Notes: a model not told the origin generated them from the letters alone. A DNA stretch of 34,411 nucleotides from an uncultured Acetatifactor sp. (GCA_934394815.1 CAKRRD010000036.1:1-34411); one strand, 5' to 3'; shown: positions 15,701 to 23,790, numbered from the stretch's first letter. Numbers and translations are program-made.

Positions 15701-17203
15701 ATGAAAAAGACAGTACAGAGAACAAGTAAATTCAAGGCTTTCTGGGGAATGCTTGCACTGGTGCTTGTGTTGGGAGCAGGACTTTTTACCGAGGATCTGG
15801 CATTTGTCAGCCATGCGGAGAGTGCTGCCAAGGTAACGGCATCCAGCGCCAAGATCCGTAAGAGTGCGGATTCGTCCAGCGAAGTTGTGGGAAGTGCTAC
15901 AAAGGACAAGACCATTTCCGTTAAGAGCCAGACCACGGGCGCGGACGGCTATACCTGGTATGAGGTATATGTGGATGCCAACACTCTGGGATATATCCGC
16001 TCCGATCTGGTAAGCATTACCGACGGATCGACCCCACCGTCTTCTTCTAATACGACGAGTAGTACAACGACGAATACAGCGACTCCGGCACCGGCTGTCA
16101 ATGAGACTCCGGTGGAGGTTACCGCGGTGGAACCGCTGAGTGCTACCGTAACGGGCGGACAGTCCGTGCGTGTGCGCAGCAATGCTTCTACCACCAGCCA
16201 GATCGTGACCACCGCAGAGAACGGAACGGCACTGACCGTTACCGGACAGGCTGCCGGTACGGATGGCAATACCTGGTATCAGGTGACGTTCCTGTCCAAT
16301 AATACCGAAGTGACCGGATTTATCCGTTCTGACTATGTGGCATTGTCCGGCGAATTACAGGTTCCCTCAGATACACAACCAGCAGAACAGCCCACAGAGG
16401 AACAGCCGGCCGAGGATTCCCAGACGACTTCCAAGGACTGGGATACCCAGCTGCAGGGAGATTCCTGGTATCTGTTGGATATGGTAGGACAGAAGCAGTA
16501 TAAGATCGATGATCTGTTCAGTTCCATCGATCAGATCACAGAGATCAATGCCCAGTACGAGACCAATCAGAAGACTATCAGCAGTCAGAAGATCGTGATC
16601 ATCGTTCTGGTGGGCCTTCTGGTGATTCTGGCAGCAGCCATTACACTGCTTATTTTTAAGATTAAAGATATGATGGATGCCGCTGACTTCTCCGAGGCGG
16701 AGGAAGAAGTGGCCCGCAGAAGAGTGGACCGTCCCCAGACCGGCAGAGGTCAGGGCACAAGACCAGCCTCTCAGGGTGGCAGAGCCAATGGCGGACAGAA
16801 AGTGATGCATGAAGCAGGCGCGGAGAGAAGACCCGCCGGCAAGCCCGCACCTCAGGGAGGAAGACCGGCATCTCAGGGTCAGAGACCGACAGGACAGCAG
16901 GGAAGACCTGCAGCACCTCAGGCAGGACAGAACGTAAGAACGGTAAAATCCGGTGAGGGAAGCAGCATACCGCAGGGCCAGAAACCGGCAGCACCTCAAG
17001 TACAGAAACCTGCAGCGCCCCAGGGACAGAGAACTGCAGCACCTCAGGCAGGCAGGCCTGCTCCCAAGGTAGACAGACCTGTAAAACCGGCACAGAATGA
17101 TGGCGGTCAGCAGGATCCCGGATGGAAGTCCAAGAATTTTATGTCAGACGATGACGAGTTCGAATTCGAATTCCTGAACTGGGACGGCGACGAAGAACAA
17201 TAA
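15701..17203 (+). CDS. Exported SH3-domain membrane protein with cytoplasmic Gln/Pro/Arg-rich tail
   Basis: A 500-residue protein. The ATG at 15701 is chosen because AAAGGAG precedes it and a signal sequence follows directly; an earlier in-frame ATG would lie inside purD. After the signal helix (about 12-30) come two bacterial SH3 domains (about 43-105 and 145-215) with the typical KIRKSADSSSEVVG, TWYEVYV and GYIRSDLV elements. They are separated by a Ser/Thr/Pro linker. A second linker leads to a membrane helix at about 297-320 (IVIIVLVGLLVILAAAITLL). The remaining 175 residues are a repetitive, basic tail of GGRPASQGQRP and AAPQ type units ending in an acidic FEFEFLNWDGDEEQ. SH3 domains of this kind often bind peptidoglycan, so this may link the wall to the cytoplasm. 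Confidence 0.8.
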   Translation: MKKTVQRTSKFKAFWGMLALVLVLGAGLFTEDLAFVSHAESAAKVTASSAKIRKSADSSSEVVGSATKDKTISVKSQTTGADGYTWYEVYVDANTLGYIRSDLVSITDGSTPPSSSNTTSSTTTNTATPAPAVNETPVEVTAVEPLSATVTGGQSVRVRSNASTTSQIVTTAENGTALTVTGQAAGTDGNTWYQVTFLSNNTEVTGFIRSDYVALSGELQVPSDTQPAEQPTEEQPAEDSQTTSKDWDTQLQGDSWYLLDMVGQKQYKIDDLFSSIDQITEINAQYETNQKTISSQKIVIIVLVGLLVILAAAITLLIFKIKDMMDAADFSEAEEEVARRRVDRPQTGRGQGTRPASQGGRANGGQKVMHEAGAERRPAGKPAPQGGRPASQGQRPTGQQGRPAAPQAGQNVRTVKSGEGSSIPQGQKPAAPQVQKPAAPQGQRTAAPQAGRPAPKVDRPVKPAQNDGGQQDPGWKSKNFMSDDDEFEFEFLNWDGDEEQ

Positions 17204-17218
17204 CAAAAGATTATAGAA

Positions 17219-17259
17219 GGAAACGGTATCTTACGCAAGTGGGATGCCGCTTTCTTTTT
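17219..17259 (+). terminator. Terminator after the SH3 protein gene
   Basis: GGAAACGGTATC (17219-17230) pairs imperfectly with GATGCCGCTTTC (17243-17254), followed by five T. Confidence 0.75.
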
Positions 17260-17289
17260 AAAATTTTGATAAATTTTCCCGGTCTGCGG

Positions 17290-17317
17290 TTGACAGTACC
17301 CCCTTCACTGTTATAAT
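17290..17317 (+). promoter_or_regulatory. Promoter of the gntR-clpC operon
   Basis: Perfect TTGACA (17290-17295), a 16-base spacer and perfect TATAAT (17312-17317). It should be strong when not repressed. Confidence 0.85.
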
Positions 17318-17336
17318 AGACATATAACAATCAGTG
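17306..17336. promoter_or_regulatory. Inverted repeat over the gntR-clpC -10, probable GntR operator
   Basis: CACTGTTATA (17306-17315) is mirrored by TATAACA-AT-CAGTG (17323-17336) around a seven-base centre. It covers the -10 element and transcription start, where an autoregulatory repressor would bind. Confidence 0.55.
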
Positions 17337-17359
17337 ACAGTGGGAAGGGAGTGATTTTG

Positions 17360-17737
17360 ATGATAATAGAGATAGATTTCAACAGCGATGAAGCGCTCTA
17401 TATGCAACTGCGCAATCAGATCATCATGGGAATTGCCACGTCACAATTTCATGAGGGAGATTCCCTGCCGAGTGTCCGGCAGCTGGCAGATACCATCGGG
17501 ATCAATATGCATACTGTAAATAAGGCATATACGGTGCTGAAGCAGGAAGGCTATGTCAAGGTGGACAGACGAAAGGGTGCAGTGATCGCGCTGGACGTGG
17601 ACCGTATGCGTGCGGTGGATGAATTGCGGAAGGAACTGCAGGTAATACTGGCTAAGAGCAGCTGTAAAAATATTTCCAGACAGGAAGTACATGAATTGAT
17701 TGATGAAATTTATGAAGAATATGGAGGACTGAATTGA
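17360..17737 (+). CDS. GntR family (YtrA subfamily) transcriptional regulator
   Basis: A 125-residue regulator with an N-terminal winged helix-turn-helix (DEALYMQLRNQIIMGIATSQ, then LPSVRQLADTIGINMHTVNKAY and a wing to about residue 75). A short helical tail of 40-50 residues replaces the large effector domain of other GntR proteins, which defines the YtrA type. I prefer ATG 17360 to GTG 17351 because the AAGGGAG ribosome binding site would overlap the latter. Its TGA shares a base with the clpC ATG, so the two are coupled. YtrA regulators usually repress their own operon, often one for an ABC transporter. Here the partner gene is clpC. Confidence 0.92.
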   Translation: MIIEIDFNSDEALYMQLRNQIIMGIATSQFHEGDSLPSVRQLADTIGINMHTVNKAYTVLKQEGYVKVDRRKGAVIALDVDRMRAVDELRKELQVILAKSSCKNISRQEVHELIDEIYEEYGGLN

Positions 17738-20184
17738 TGCAGTCACAGTTTACGGATAAAGCGCAGAACGCGCTTGCCCAGGCCGGCAGATGTGCCAGAA
17801 GCCTGAAACAGGGCTATATCGGAACCGAACACATTCTGGTGGGACTTCTGAAGGAAGACACCGGTGTAGCCGCCAAAGTATTGAAGGATAACGGCGTAGA
17901 GATGGAACAGGTCATGGAGATGATCCGGGACCTGATTGCTTTTGAAAACGGTGTAGCTGTGAAGGACAGGGAAGGGTATTCTCCCAGAGCTGCCCGGATT
18001 CTGGAAGAGGCACACAGACAGGCAGCCCGTTTCGGACAGAAACAGACCGGTACGGAGCATCTGCTGCTGGCGCTGATCAAAGAGGGCGAGAATGTTGCCG
18101 TGCGCCTGCTGAATACGTTGGGAGTCAATATACAGAAGATCTATGTAGACACCCTGATCGCCATCGGACAGGACGGGAATCTGTATAAGGAAGATCTGGG
18201 CAAAAAGGGCGACCGTAAGGCAAAACAGTCTACCCTGGAACAGTACAGCAGAGATCTGACGGCACTGGCCAGAGAAGGGAAGCTGGATCCCGTTGTGGGC
18301 AGAGAAGAAGAAATCCGCCGGGTGGTGCAGATCTTAAGCCGCCGTACGAAGAACAATCCCTGTCTCGTGGGAGAACCCGGCGTGGGCAAGACTGCTGTGG
18401 TAGAGGGGCTTGCTGCCCGTATCGTAGCGGGAGACGTGCCGTTTACCGTACAGAACAAACGGGTGCTGACGCTGGATCTGTCCGGAATGGTAGCAGGCAG
18501 CAAGTACCGTGGAGAGTTCGAGGAGCGGATCAAGAAAGTATTAAAAGAAGTGACGGAAGACGGGAATATTATTTTATTTCTGGATGAACTGCATACGATC
18601 ATCGGTGCCGGAGGCGCGGAGGGTGCTATTGATGCTTCCAATATCATGAAGCCTTCCCTGGCCCGTGGAGAGATCCAGCTGATCGGAGCGACCACCATTG
18701 CGGAATATCGTAAGTATATTGAGAAGGATGCGGCGCTGGAGCGCAGATTTCAGCCGGTTACCGTGGAAGAACCCACGGAGGAAGAGGCAGTCCGGATTCT
18801 GGAAGGCATCAAGGGAAAATACGAGGATCATCACCATGTGGAGATTACTTCGGAAGCCATTGAGGCCGCGGTCAGACTGTCCAGCCGTTATATCAATGAC
18901 CGTAATCTGCCGGATAAAGCCATTGATCTGATCGATGAGGCTTCGGCAAGTGCGAGACTGCGTGCTCTGGATGCTCCGGACAAAGCAAAGGAGATCGCCG
19001 ACCGGATCCACGAAATGGATCAGGAGATGGAGAGAGCCATCCGCATGGAAGCTTTTGAACAGATGGCAGAGATCAAGAAGCAGCAGGATGCACTGGTGAA
19101 GAAATATGACCGCCTGATGAAAAAACGGGAGAAACAGGAAGAGGGAACTGTGATAAGCATCGGTGAGAACGAGATCGCCGAGGTGGTTGCCCAGTGGACC
19201 AAGATTCCGGTACAGAAGCTGGCGGAAAAAGAGAGCGAACGGCTGTTAAAGCTGGAGAAGACACTGCATAAGCGAGTCATCGGGCAGGAGGAAGCTGTGA
19301 CCGCAGTGGCCAAGGCCATGCGAAGAGGCCGTGTGGGTCTGAAGGATCCCAACCGTCCCATCGGTTCCTTCCTGTTCCTGGGACCTACGGGTGTAGGTAA
19401 GACGGAACTTTCCAAGGCACTGGCCGAGGCCATGTTTGGCTCGGAGGATGCCATGATCCGTGTCGACATGTCGGAATATATGGAAGGGCATTCGGTTTCC
19501 AAGATGATCGGATCGCCGCCCGGATATGTGGGATTTGAAGAGGGTGGTCAGCTGAGCGAGAAGGTTCGCCGCAATCCGTACTCTGTCGTTTTGTTTGATG
19601 AGATCGAGAAAGCACATCCGGATGTATTTAATGTCCTTTTGCAGGTGTTGGATGACGGTCATATCACGGATTCCAAGGGACGCAAGGTCAGCTTCAAGAA
19701 CACGGTGCTGATCATGACCTCCAATGCGGGTGCACAGCGTATCGTGGATCCCAGGAATCTGGGCTTTGCCACGGAAAAGAGCGAGACAAAGGATTACGAA
19801 AAGATGAAGTCCAATGTCATGGAAGAGGTAAAACGCAGCTTTAAGCCGGAGTTTATCAACCGTATTGATGATATTATCGTATTCCATCAGCTGAACAATG
19901 AGAATATGAAAGAGATTGTCAATCTGCTGGCATCCAATCTGTACAAGAGATGCGAGGATCAACTGGGAATCCACCTGACCATCACCGCAGCACTAAAGGA
20001 GCATCTGGTATCCAAATATGCGGATAACAAGATGGGAGCAAGACCTTTAAAGCGGGCAATCCAGTCGGTGGTAGAGGACGCTCTGGCAGAGGAGATCCTG
20101 CAGAAAAAGGTGGTACCGGGAGATAAGGTATCCGCCGGATTCAAGGACGGAAAAGTCGTATTTACGGTAAAAGAAAAACAATAA
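17737..20184 (+). CDS. clpC: ATP-dependent Clp protease ATP-binding subunit ClpC
   Basis: A Hsp100 unfoldase of 815 residues that feeds proteins to ClpP. Order of parts: an N-terminal double Clp-N domain (1-145, with [10 protein letters not shown] and [10 protein letters not shown] repeats); AAA-1 with Walker A GEPGVGKT near 210 and Walker B LFLDELH; a short coiled middle domain around 420-470; and AAA-2 with GPTGVGKT near 548 and [14 protein letters not shown]. An NLGF motif near 670 fits the ClpP-docking loop, which makes it ClpC rather than ClpB. In many Firmicutes clpC follows ctsR-mcsA-mcsB. Here those genes are absent and a GntR gene takes their place, with no CtsR heptads at the promoter. 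Confidence 0.95.
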   Translation: MQSQFTDKAQNALAQAGRCARSLKQGYIGTEHILVGLLKEDTGVAAKVLKDNGVEMEQVMEMIRDLIAFENGVAVKDREGYSPRAARILEEAHRQAARFGQKQTGTEHLLLALIKEGENVAVRLLNTLGVNIQKIYVDTLIAIGQDGNLYKEDLGKKGDRKAKQSTLEQYSRDLTALAREGKLDPVVGREEEIRRVVQILSRRTKNNPCLVGEPGVGKTAVVEGLAARIVAGDVPFTVQNKRVLTLDLSGMVAGSKYRGEFEERIKKVLKEVTEDGNIILFLDELHTIIGAGGAEGAIDASNIMKPSLARGEIQLIGATTIAEYRKYIEKDAALERRFQPVTVEEPTEEEAVRILEGIKGKYEDHHHVEITSEAIEAAVRLSSRYINDRNLPDKAIDLIDEASASARLRALDAPDKAKEIADRIHEMDQEMERAIRMEAFEQMAEIKKQQDALVKKYDRLMKKREKQEEGTVISIGENEIAEVVAQWTKIPVQKLAEKESERLLKLEKTLHKRVIGQEEAVTAVAKAMRRGRVGLKDPNRPIGSFLFLGPTGVGKTELSKALAEAMFGSEDAMIRVDMSEYMEGHSVSKMIGSPPGYVGFEEGGQLSEKVRRNPYSVVLFDEIEKAHPDVFNVLLQVLDDGHITDSKGRKVSFKNTVLIMTSNAGAQRIVDPRNLGFATEKSETKDYEKMKSNVMEEVKRSFKPEFINRIDDIIVFHQLNNENMKEIVNLLASNLYKRCEDQLGIHLTITAALKEHLVSKYADNKMGARPLKRAIQSVVEDALAEEILQKKVVPGDKVSAGFKDGKVVFTVKEKQ

Positions 20185-20324
20185 AAAACATCATAAAAAA
20201 GATAAAACTTTTTGTAGAAAAACAGGGTGAGATATATTATACTGTAACTATTCAAAACCCCATTCGCAAAGGACGAAAGAGAAGGATGTATTGCGGATGC
20301 AGTTACTTTCAGGAGGACAGACAG

Positions 20325-20738
20325 ATGGCAGTAGTGGAAGAAATACTTCGCAGTGAGGCAGACGGATCTATCAGCTTTGGTAATCATAAGCTGGCCCAAA
20401 AGGCAAAAGTGGAAGATTATGAGCATGCGGGAGATCTGCTGAAGGTAAAGACCTACAATGAGATGACAAAGCTGGAGAAGAACGGCATGTTTTTATATGA
20501 ATCTGTTCCCGGAACCAGTGTACTGGAGTTCAGGGAAGCTGATAACAGCGTGGAATTCATTGTAGAAGGTGATGAGGATTCCCAGATCACCGTAGGACTG
20601 AAGGACGATACCGAGTACGAAGTATTTATCGATGGTAAGAACGTAGGAACCATGAAGACCGGACTTGGCGGCAAGCTGAGCCTGAGCGTAGAACTGGAAG
20701 CAGCAGGTGAGGTACCTGTTAAGATCGTAGAGGCGTAA
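20325..20738 (+). CDS. Conserved small beta-rich protein of unknown function
   Basis: A 137-residue protein. ATG 20325 is chosen because AGGAGG lies eight bases upstream; an in-frame ATG at 20286 has no such site. There is no signal peptide or membrane helix. The N-terminal half is mixed (EEILRSEADGSISFGNHKL), and the second half looks like beta strands (VPGTSVLEFREADNSVEFIV, then VEGDEDSQITVGL and YEVFIDGKNVGTMKTGLGGKLSLSVEL). I recall similar Lachnospiraceae proteins being labelled endosialidase, which I would not trust for a protein this short without catalytic features. It is monocistronic, between a TATACT -10 (20238-20243) and a strong terminator. Confidence 0.8.
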   Translation: MAVVEEILRSEADGSISFGNHKLAQKAKVEDYEHAGDLLKVKTYNEMTKLEKNGMFLYESVPGTSVLEFREADNSVEFIVEGDEDSQITVGLKDDTEYEVFIDGKNVGTMKTGLGGKLSLSVELEAAGEVPVKIVEA

Positions 20739-20753
20739 GGACGCACTGCAAAG

Positions 20754-20804
20754 GAGTCCAGACACGGAGGATATTGTAGTACTTCGTGTCGGGACTCTTT
20801 TTTT
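20754..20804 (+). terminator. Strong terminator after the beta-rich protein gene
   Basis: GAGTCC and GACACG (20754-20759, 20761-20766) pair with CGTGTC and GGACTC (20785-20790, 20792-20797), followed by seven T. Confidence 0.9.
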
Positions 20805-20877
20805 AATATTCAGAGTCTTCCGGAGACAGTTTTGCGAAGGGGCTCGGAATAGCTATTACGACTATTGAGGAGAGAGC

Positions 20878-22260
20878 ATGGCAAAAGGAAAGATGGCCAC
20901 CGTATTTTTCTGTCAGAACTGCGGCTATGAATCCACGAAATGGCTGGGACAATGCCCCGGCTGTAGGGAGTGGAATACTTTCGTGGAAGAGACAATAGAT
21001 AAAACGGAATTGAAAAATACCGGAAACGGTACGAAGAGAGACAGGAGAGAAGCTGCACAACCCTGTGTATTGTCGGAGATCGCCATCCGGGAGGAAAACA
21101 AGACCCTTACCGGGATCAAGGAACTGGACCGGGTGCTGGGAGGCGGCATCGTGCAGGGATCTCTGACACTGGTAGGCGGAGATCCCGGTATCGGTAAGTC
21201 AACCTTGTTATTGCAGGTCTGTCACAATCTGTCTACGGCGGGACATAAGGTACTGTACATTTCCGGAGAGGAATCCAAGGTACAGATCAAGATGCGGGCG
21301 GACCGTCTGGGGGCTTTCTCAGAGCATATGCTGTTACTGTGCGAGACGAATCTGGATAGTATCAGCGAAGTGATCCGCAAGAGCAAGCCGGAGGTCGTGA
21401 TCATCGATTCCATCCAGACCATGTACAATGAGAATGTGTCGGCGGCGCCGGGAAGCGTGTCTCAGGTGCGGGAATCCACCGGAATTCTGTTACAGCTGGC
21501 AAAGGGACTGGGAATTTCAATCTTCATTGTAGGCCATGTGACCAAGGAAGGTACGGTGGCAGGTCCCAGAGTGTTGGAACATATGGTGGACACGGTACTT
21601 TATTTTGAAGGGGACAGACATGCATCCTACCGTATCCTGCGGGGGGTGAAGAACCGTTTCGGCTCTACCAATGAGATTGGTGTCTTCGAGATGCGGGAAA
21701 CGGGACTGGCAGAGGTCAAGAACCCTTCGGAATACATGCTGAACGGCCGGCCGGAGAATGCCAGCGGCTCCGTGGTGGCCTGTACCATGGAGGGGACCAG
21801 ACCGCTTCTGATCGAACTGCAGGCACTGGTGTGCCACAGTAATTTTGGTATCCCCAGAAGACAGACCACCGGTACGGATTTCAACCGTGTGAACCTGCTG
21901 ATGGCAGTATTGGAGAAGCGCTCGGGAGTGCAGCTGTCCTCCTGCGATGCCTACGTGAATATCACCGGAGGCATCAAGATCCAGGAGCCGGCCATTGATC
22001 TGGGGATCGTGCTGGCGATTCTGTCCAGCTTCCGGAATAAGGCGTTGAACCCGAAAATGGTAGCCTTTGGGGAAGTGGGGTTAAGCGGCGAGGTCCGGGC
22101 GGTCAGCATGGCGAAACAGCGTGTGGCGGAGGCAGAGAAGCTGGGCTTCGAGGAATGTGTGGTGCCTTATGTGTCACTGGAAGAATGTAAAAAAGGAAGC
22201 AGGATCCGGGTCATCGGTGTCAGCTCCGTGCAGGATGCCATGGATAAAGTGTTTGGCTGA
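20878..22260 (+). CDS. radA: DNA repair protein RadA
   Basis: RadA is a DnaB-like ATPase that helps branch migration in recombinational repair. The 460-residue protein has the zinc finger C12-C15-C26-C29, Walker A GDPGIGKST (101-109), Walker B VVIIDSIQTM, the diagnostic KNRFG motif near 258, and the Lon-protease-like C-terminal domain (VNITGGIKIQEPAIDLGI onward) without proteolytic function. The start follows GAGGAGAG. In Clostridia radA often follows clpC closely; here one small gene lies between. A weak promoter (TTGCGA, 16 bases, TATTAC) precedes it. Confidence 0.96.
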   Translation: MAKGKMATVFFCQNCGYESTKWLGQCPGCREWNTFVEETIDKTELKNTGNGTKRDRREAAQPCVLSEIAIREENKTLTGIKELDRVLGGGIVQGSLTLVGGDPGIGKSTLLLQVCHNLSTAGHKVLYISGEESKVQIKMRADRLGAFSEHMLLLCETNLDSISEVIRKSKPEVVIIDSIQTMYNENVSAAPGSVSQVRESTGILLQLAKGLGISIFIVGHVTKEGTVAGPRVLEHMVDTVLYFEGDRHASYRILRGVKNRFGSTNEIGVFEMRETGLAEVKNPSEYMLNGRPENASGSVVACTMEGTRPLLIELQALVCHSNFGIPRRQTTGTDFNRVNLLMAVLEKRSGVQLSSCDAYVNITGGIKIQEPAIDLGIVLAILSSFRNKALNPKMVAFGEVGLSGEVRAVSMAKQRVAEAEKLGFEECVVPYVSLEECKKGSRIRVIGVSSVQDAMDKVFG

Positions 22261-22333
22261 CGGAGTGGAAATGTGATAAATGCGTTTAGAAATGAGACCA
22301 TAAATGGTTCCCAAATATGAGGAGGGCGTGAAT

Positions 22334-23167
22334 ATGCCTGTAAAAATAGGAATTGATATCGGCAGCAGTACCACAAAGATCGTAGCTTTTGAAGGAGAAC
22401 ATATGCTTCCACCCATGGCGGTCAAGGCGGACAGCCAGGTGGCGTCTCTCTACGGTGCTTTCGGAAGATACCTGTATGAGAACAATCTGGAACTGTCGGA
22501 TGTGGAAGGCGTCTACATCACCGGCGTAGGCAGCAAATATGTGGAAAAAGCGGTATACGGTTGCCCTACCTATAAAGTAGATGAATTCATAGCCACCGGA
22601 ACCGGCGGCTATTACCTGACGGACAAAAAGGAAGTTATCGTCATCAGCATGGGTACCGGAAGCTTTTTCGTCAAGGTGACGGAGAATGAGATGAAGCATC
22701 TGGGAGGTGTGGGCTTAGGCGGTGGAACCATCTGCGGATTGTCCTCGATTATACTGAACACCGGGGATATCCATGAGATCGTACCTCTGTCCCGGAAGGG
22801 CGATGTGGCGAAGATCGACCTGCGGATCGGAGACCTGGCCAAGGAAAAGCTTCCCGGCTTGAATCTGGATGTGACTGCGTCCAATTTCGGCAAGGCGGAT
22901 GCCCAGTCCAAACCCGAAGACATCGCAGCCGGGATCGTACATATGGTCATCGAGAACATCTGTCAGGCCGGCATTCTGGCTTCACTGAACACCGGCATCA
23001 AGGATTACATCCTCATCGGCGGCCTGACCAAATTCTTCGAGTGCCGCCAGATCATCGAGGACTTCAAGAGCCTGTGGGATGTGAAAATCAGCATTCCGGA
23101 GTATTCCGATTATGCTACGGCTATTGGGGCGGTGATCGCACCGGATGCGGAGAAAGAGGAGATTTAA
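22334..23167 (+). CDS. coaW: Type II pantothenate kinase
   Basis: This enzyme phosphorylates pantothenate, the first step of coenzyme A synthesis. In 277 residues it shows an actin/ASKHA fold: the phosphate-1 motif IGIDIGSSTTKIV (5-17), the probable catalytic Glu84 in TYKVDEFIATG, the phosphate-2 motif VISMGTGSFFVKV, the glycine loop GGVGLGGGTICGL, and the DVTASNFGK segment. All correspond to the Staphylococcus aureus CoaW/Fumble family. ATG 22334 is selected by GGAGGG eight bases upstream; an in-frame ATG at 22304 lacks a site. Type II kinases are usually not inhibited by CoA. It follows radA by 73 bases. Confidence 0.88.
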   Translation: MPVKIGIDIGSSTTKIVAFEGEHMLPPMAVKADSQVASLYGAFGRYLYENNLELSDVEGVYITGVGSKYVEKAVYGCPTYKVDEFIATGTGGYYLTDKKEVIVISMGTGSFFVKVTENEMKHLGGVGLGGGTICGLSSIILNTGDIHEIVPLSRKGDVAKIDLRIGDLAKEKLPGLNLDVTASNFGKADAQSKPEDIAAGIVHMVIENICQAGILASLNTGIKDYILIGGLTKFFECRQIIEDFKSLWDVKISIPEYSDYATAIGAVIAPDAEKEEI

Positions 23168-23176
23168 TGAGAGGGA

Positions 23177-23208
23177 TAAGAAAAGAGGGATTGATTTCTC
23201 AATCCCTC
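23177..23208 (-). terminator. Terminator of the small-toxin mRNA
   Basis: A perfect ten-base stem GAGGGATTGA (23185-23194) / TCAATCCCTC (23199-23208) with a 4-base loop. The T-rich tail (TTTTCTT) occurs only on the minus strand. The -35 element of the antisense RNA promoter lies in this hairpin. Confidence 0.7.
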
Positions 23209-23220
23209 CTGGTGTATAAT
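23191..23220 (+). promoter_or_regulatory. Promoter of the antisense RNA
   Basis: TTGATT (23191-23196), an 18-base spacer and a perfect TATAAT (23215-23220). Transcription should start near 23227 and run against the toxin gene. Confidence 0.7.
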
Positions 23221-23226
23221 CTACTT

Positions 23227-23334
23227 AGAAAGTAAGTCGGAGGTGAAAATTCCGATTTGCCCTCAGTTAAATAAAACTAGTAAGAAGAAATGAGCATTCT
23301 AACTTTGGACGGTGTGGGATGCTTATTTCTTTTT
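23227..23334 (+). ncRNA. Antisense RNA, candidate type I antitoxin
   Basis: About 108 bases are defined by the promoter at 23191-23220 and a terminator made by AGAAATGAGCAT (23286-23297) and ATGCTTATTTCT (23319-23330), a 12-base stem with one G-U pair followed by five T. A first hairpin CGGAGG/TTCCG lies near 23239-23257. The RNA has no convincing coding frame. Its last dozen bases are complementary to the end of the toxin frame, and the rest is complementary to the toxin mRNA 3' region down to its terminator. This is the convergent layout of TxpA/RatA-type loci. Existence is predicted, not observed. Confidence 0.65.
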
Positions 23335-23418
23335 GTTATTATCGTCACCATGTCTGTCAATGTATGATAAAGCTGCAAAGACAACCAACAACAGAGTAAG
23401 TACTTCCATCGTATTCAT
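23323..23418 (-). CDS. 31-residue hydrophobic peptide, probable type I toxin
   Basis: On the minus strand AAAGGAGG is followed eight bases later by ATG (23416-23418) and 31 codons ending in TAA (23323-23325). The peptide has a short start (MNTMEV), one hydrophobic segment (LTLLLVVFAALSYI, residues 7-20), then a charged tail DRHGDD ending in KKK. This is the form of holin-like and TxpA/BsrG-type membrane toxins: one helix followed by a basic tail. A second ATG two codons upstream is too close to the ribosome binding site. The gene has its own promoter, a LexA-like box, a possible sequestering leader and a convergent antisense RNA, which together support the toxin reading. Confidence 0.7.
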   Translation of the reverse strand: MNTMEVLTLLLVVFAALSYIDRHGDDNNKKK

Positions 23419-23425
23419 GGGCATC

Positions 23426-23448
23426 CCCTCCTTTGTAAGACTAGAGGG
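23426..23448 (-). promoter_or_regulatory. Leader stem that masks the toxin ribosome binding site
   Basis: In the toxin mRNA CCCTC (complement of 23444-23448) can pair with GAGGG of the ribosome binding site (complement of 23426-23430) across a 13-base loop. Such sequestration is typical of type I toxin mRNAs. Confidence 0.5.
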
Positions 23449-23499
23449 CATCTAACAATCGGAAAATCGCATCCGCTTTCTGTTCGATTACACAAATAC

Positions 23500-23528
23500 A
23501 GTATAACATAATTCGAACACATGTTCAA
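23500..23528 (-). promoter_or_regulatory. Promoter of the small-toxin gene
   Basis: On the minus strand TTGAAC (23523-23528), exactly 17 bases, and TATACT (23500-23505). The predicted start near 23493 gives a leader of about 75 bases before the toxin ATG. Confidence 0.75.
23514..23527. promoter_or_regulatory. LexA-like (SOS) box over the toxin promoter
   Basis: CGAAC-ACAT-GTTCA matches the Gram-positive LexA/DinR box CGAAC-N4-GTTCG in nine of ten defined bases. It overlaps the -35 element of the toxin promoter, so bound LexA would exclude RNA polymerase and DNA damage would release the gene. Confidence 0.65.
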
Positions 23529-23576
23529 TGATGAAATGGAAAACATTTCTTGTAATCAATATGTAATAAAGAAGAA

Positions 23577-23622
23577 CACCCCGGCACGACTTCGATCATT
23601 TTGATCGTATCATGCCGGGGTG
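23577..23622 (-). terminator. Long hairpin between the toxin gene and tRNA-Trp
   Basis: CACCCCGGCA (23577-23586) pairs with TGCCGGGGTG (23613-23622), and inside it CGATCA pairs with TGATCG. A T-rich tail (GTTCTTCTTT) follows only on the minus strand. It probably stops tRNA-Trp readthrough before the toxin promoter. Confidence 0.55.
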
Positions 23623-23654
23623 AAATTGTATCCAAGTGTTACCAAGACAGGAAA

Positions 23655-23679
23655 TAAAAAAGCCGATAAAATCGACTTT
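23655..23679 (-). terminator. Terminator of tRNA-Trp
   Basis: On the minus strand AAAGTCGAT-TTT-ATCGGCTTT forms a nine-base stem with one G-U pair, followed by T. It begins six bases after the tRNA 3' end. Confidence 0.8.
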
Positions 23680-23684
23680 TAAAG

Positions 23685-23755
23685 CAGGGGAAGAGGGGAT
23701 CGAACCCCCGTTAACGGTTTTGGAGACCGCCGCACTACCGCTGTACTATTCCCCT
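23685..23755 (-). tRNA. trnW: tRNA-Trp (anticodon CCA)
   Basis: A cloverleaf can be drawn on the minus strand. The acceptor stem is AGGGGAA/TTCCCCT with discriminator G, followed by a D arm with AGCGGTA. The anticodon stem GCGGT/ACCGT holds the loop CTCCAAA, so the anticodon is CCA. The T arm is GGGGG-TTCGATC-CCCTC. CCA is not encoded. The gene has its own promoter (23791-23820) and terminator (23655-23679). Confidence 0.95.
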
Positions 23756-23790
23756 ATGAAATTGTATCAGCTGAATCACTGACGAAAGCT

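Noticed and set aside
14263..15936. Very long open frame on the minus strand opposite purD and its neighbours
   Set aside because: It is antisense to a complete purD with all its motifs, has no ribosome binding site or recognisable domain, and is explained by the codon bias of purD.
17280..17360. CtsR operator at the clpC operon
   Set aside because: No tandem GGTCAAA-type heptads are present; the only symmetric site is the inverted repeat over the -10.
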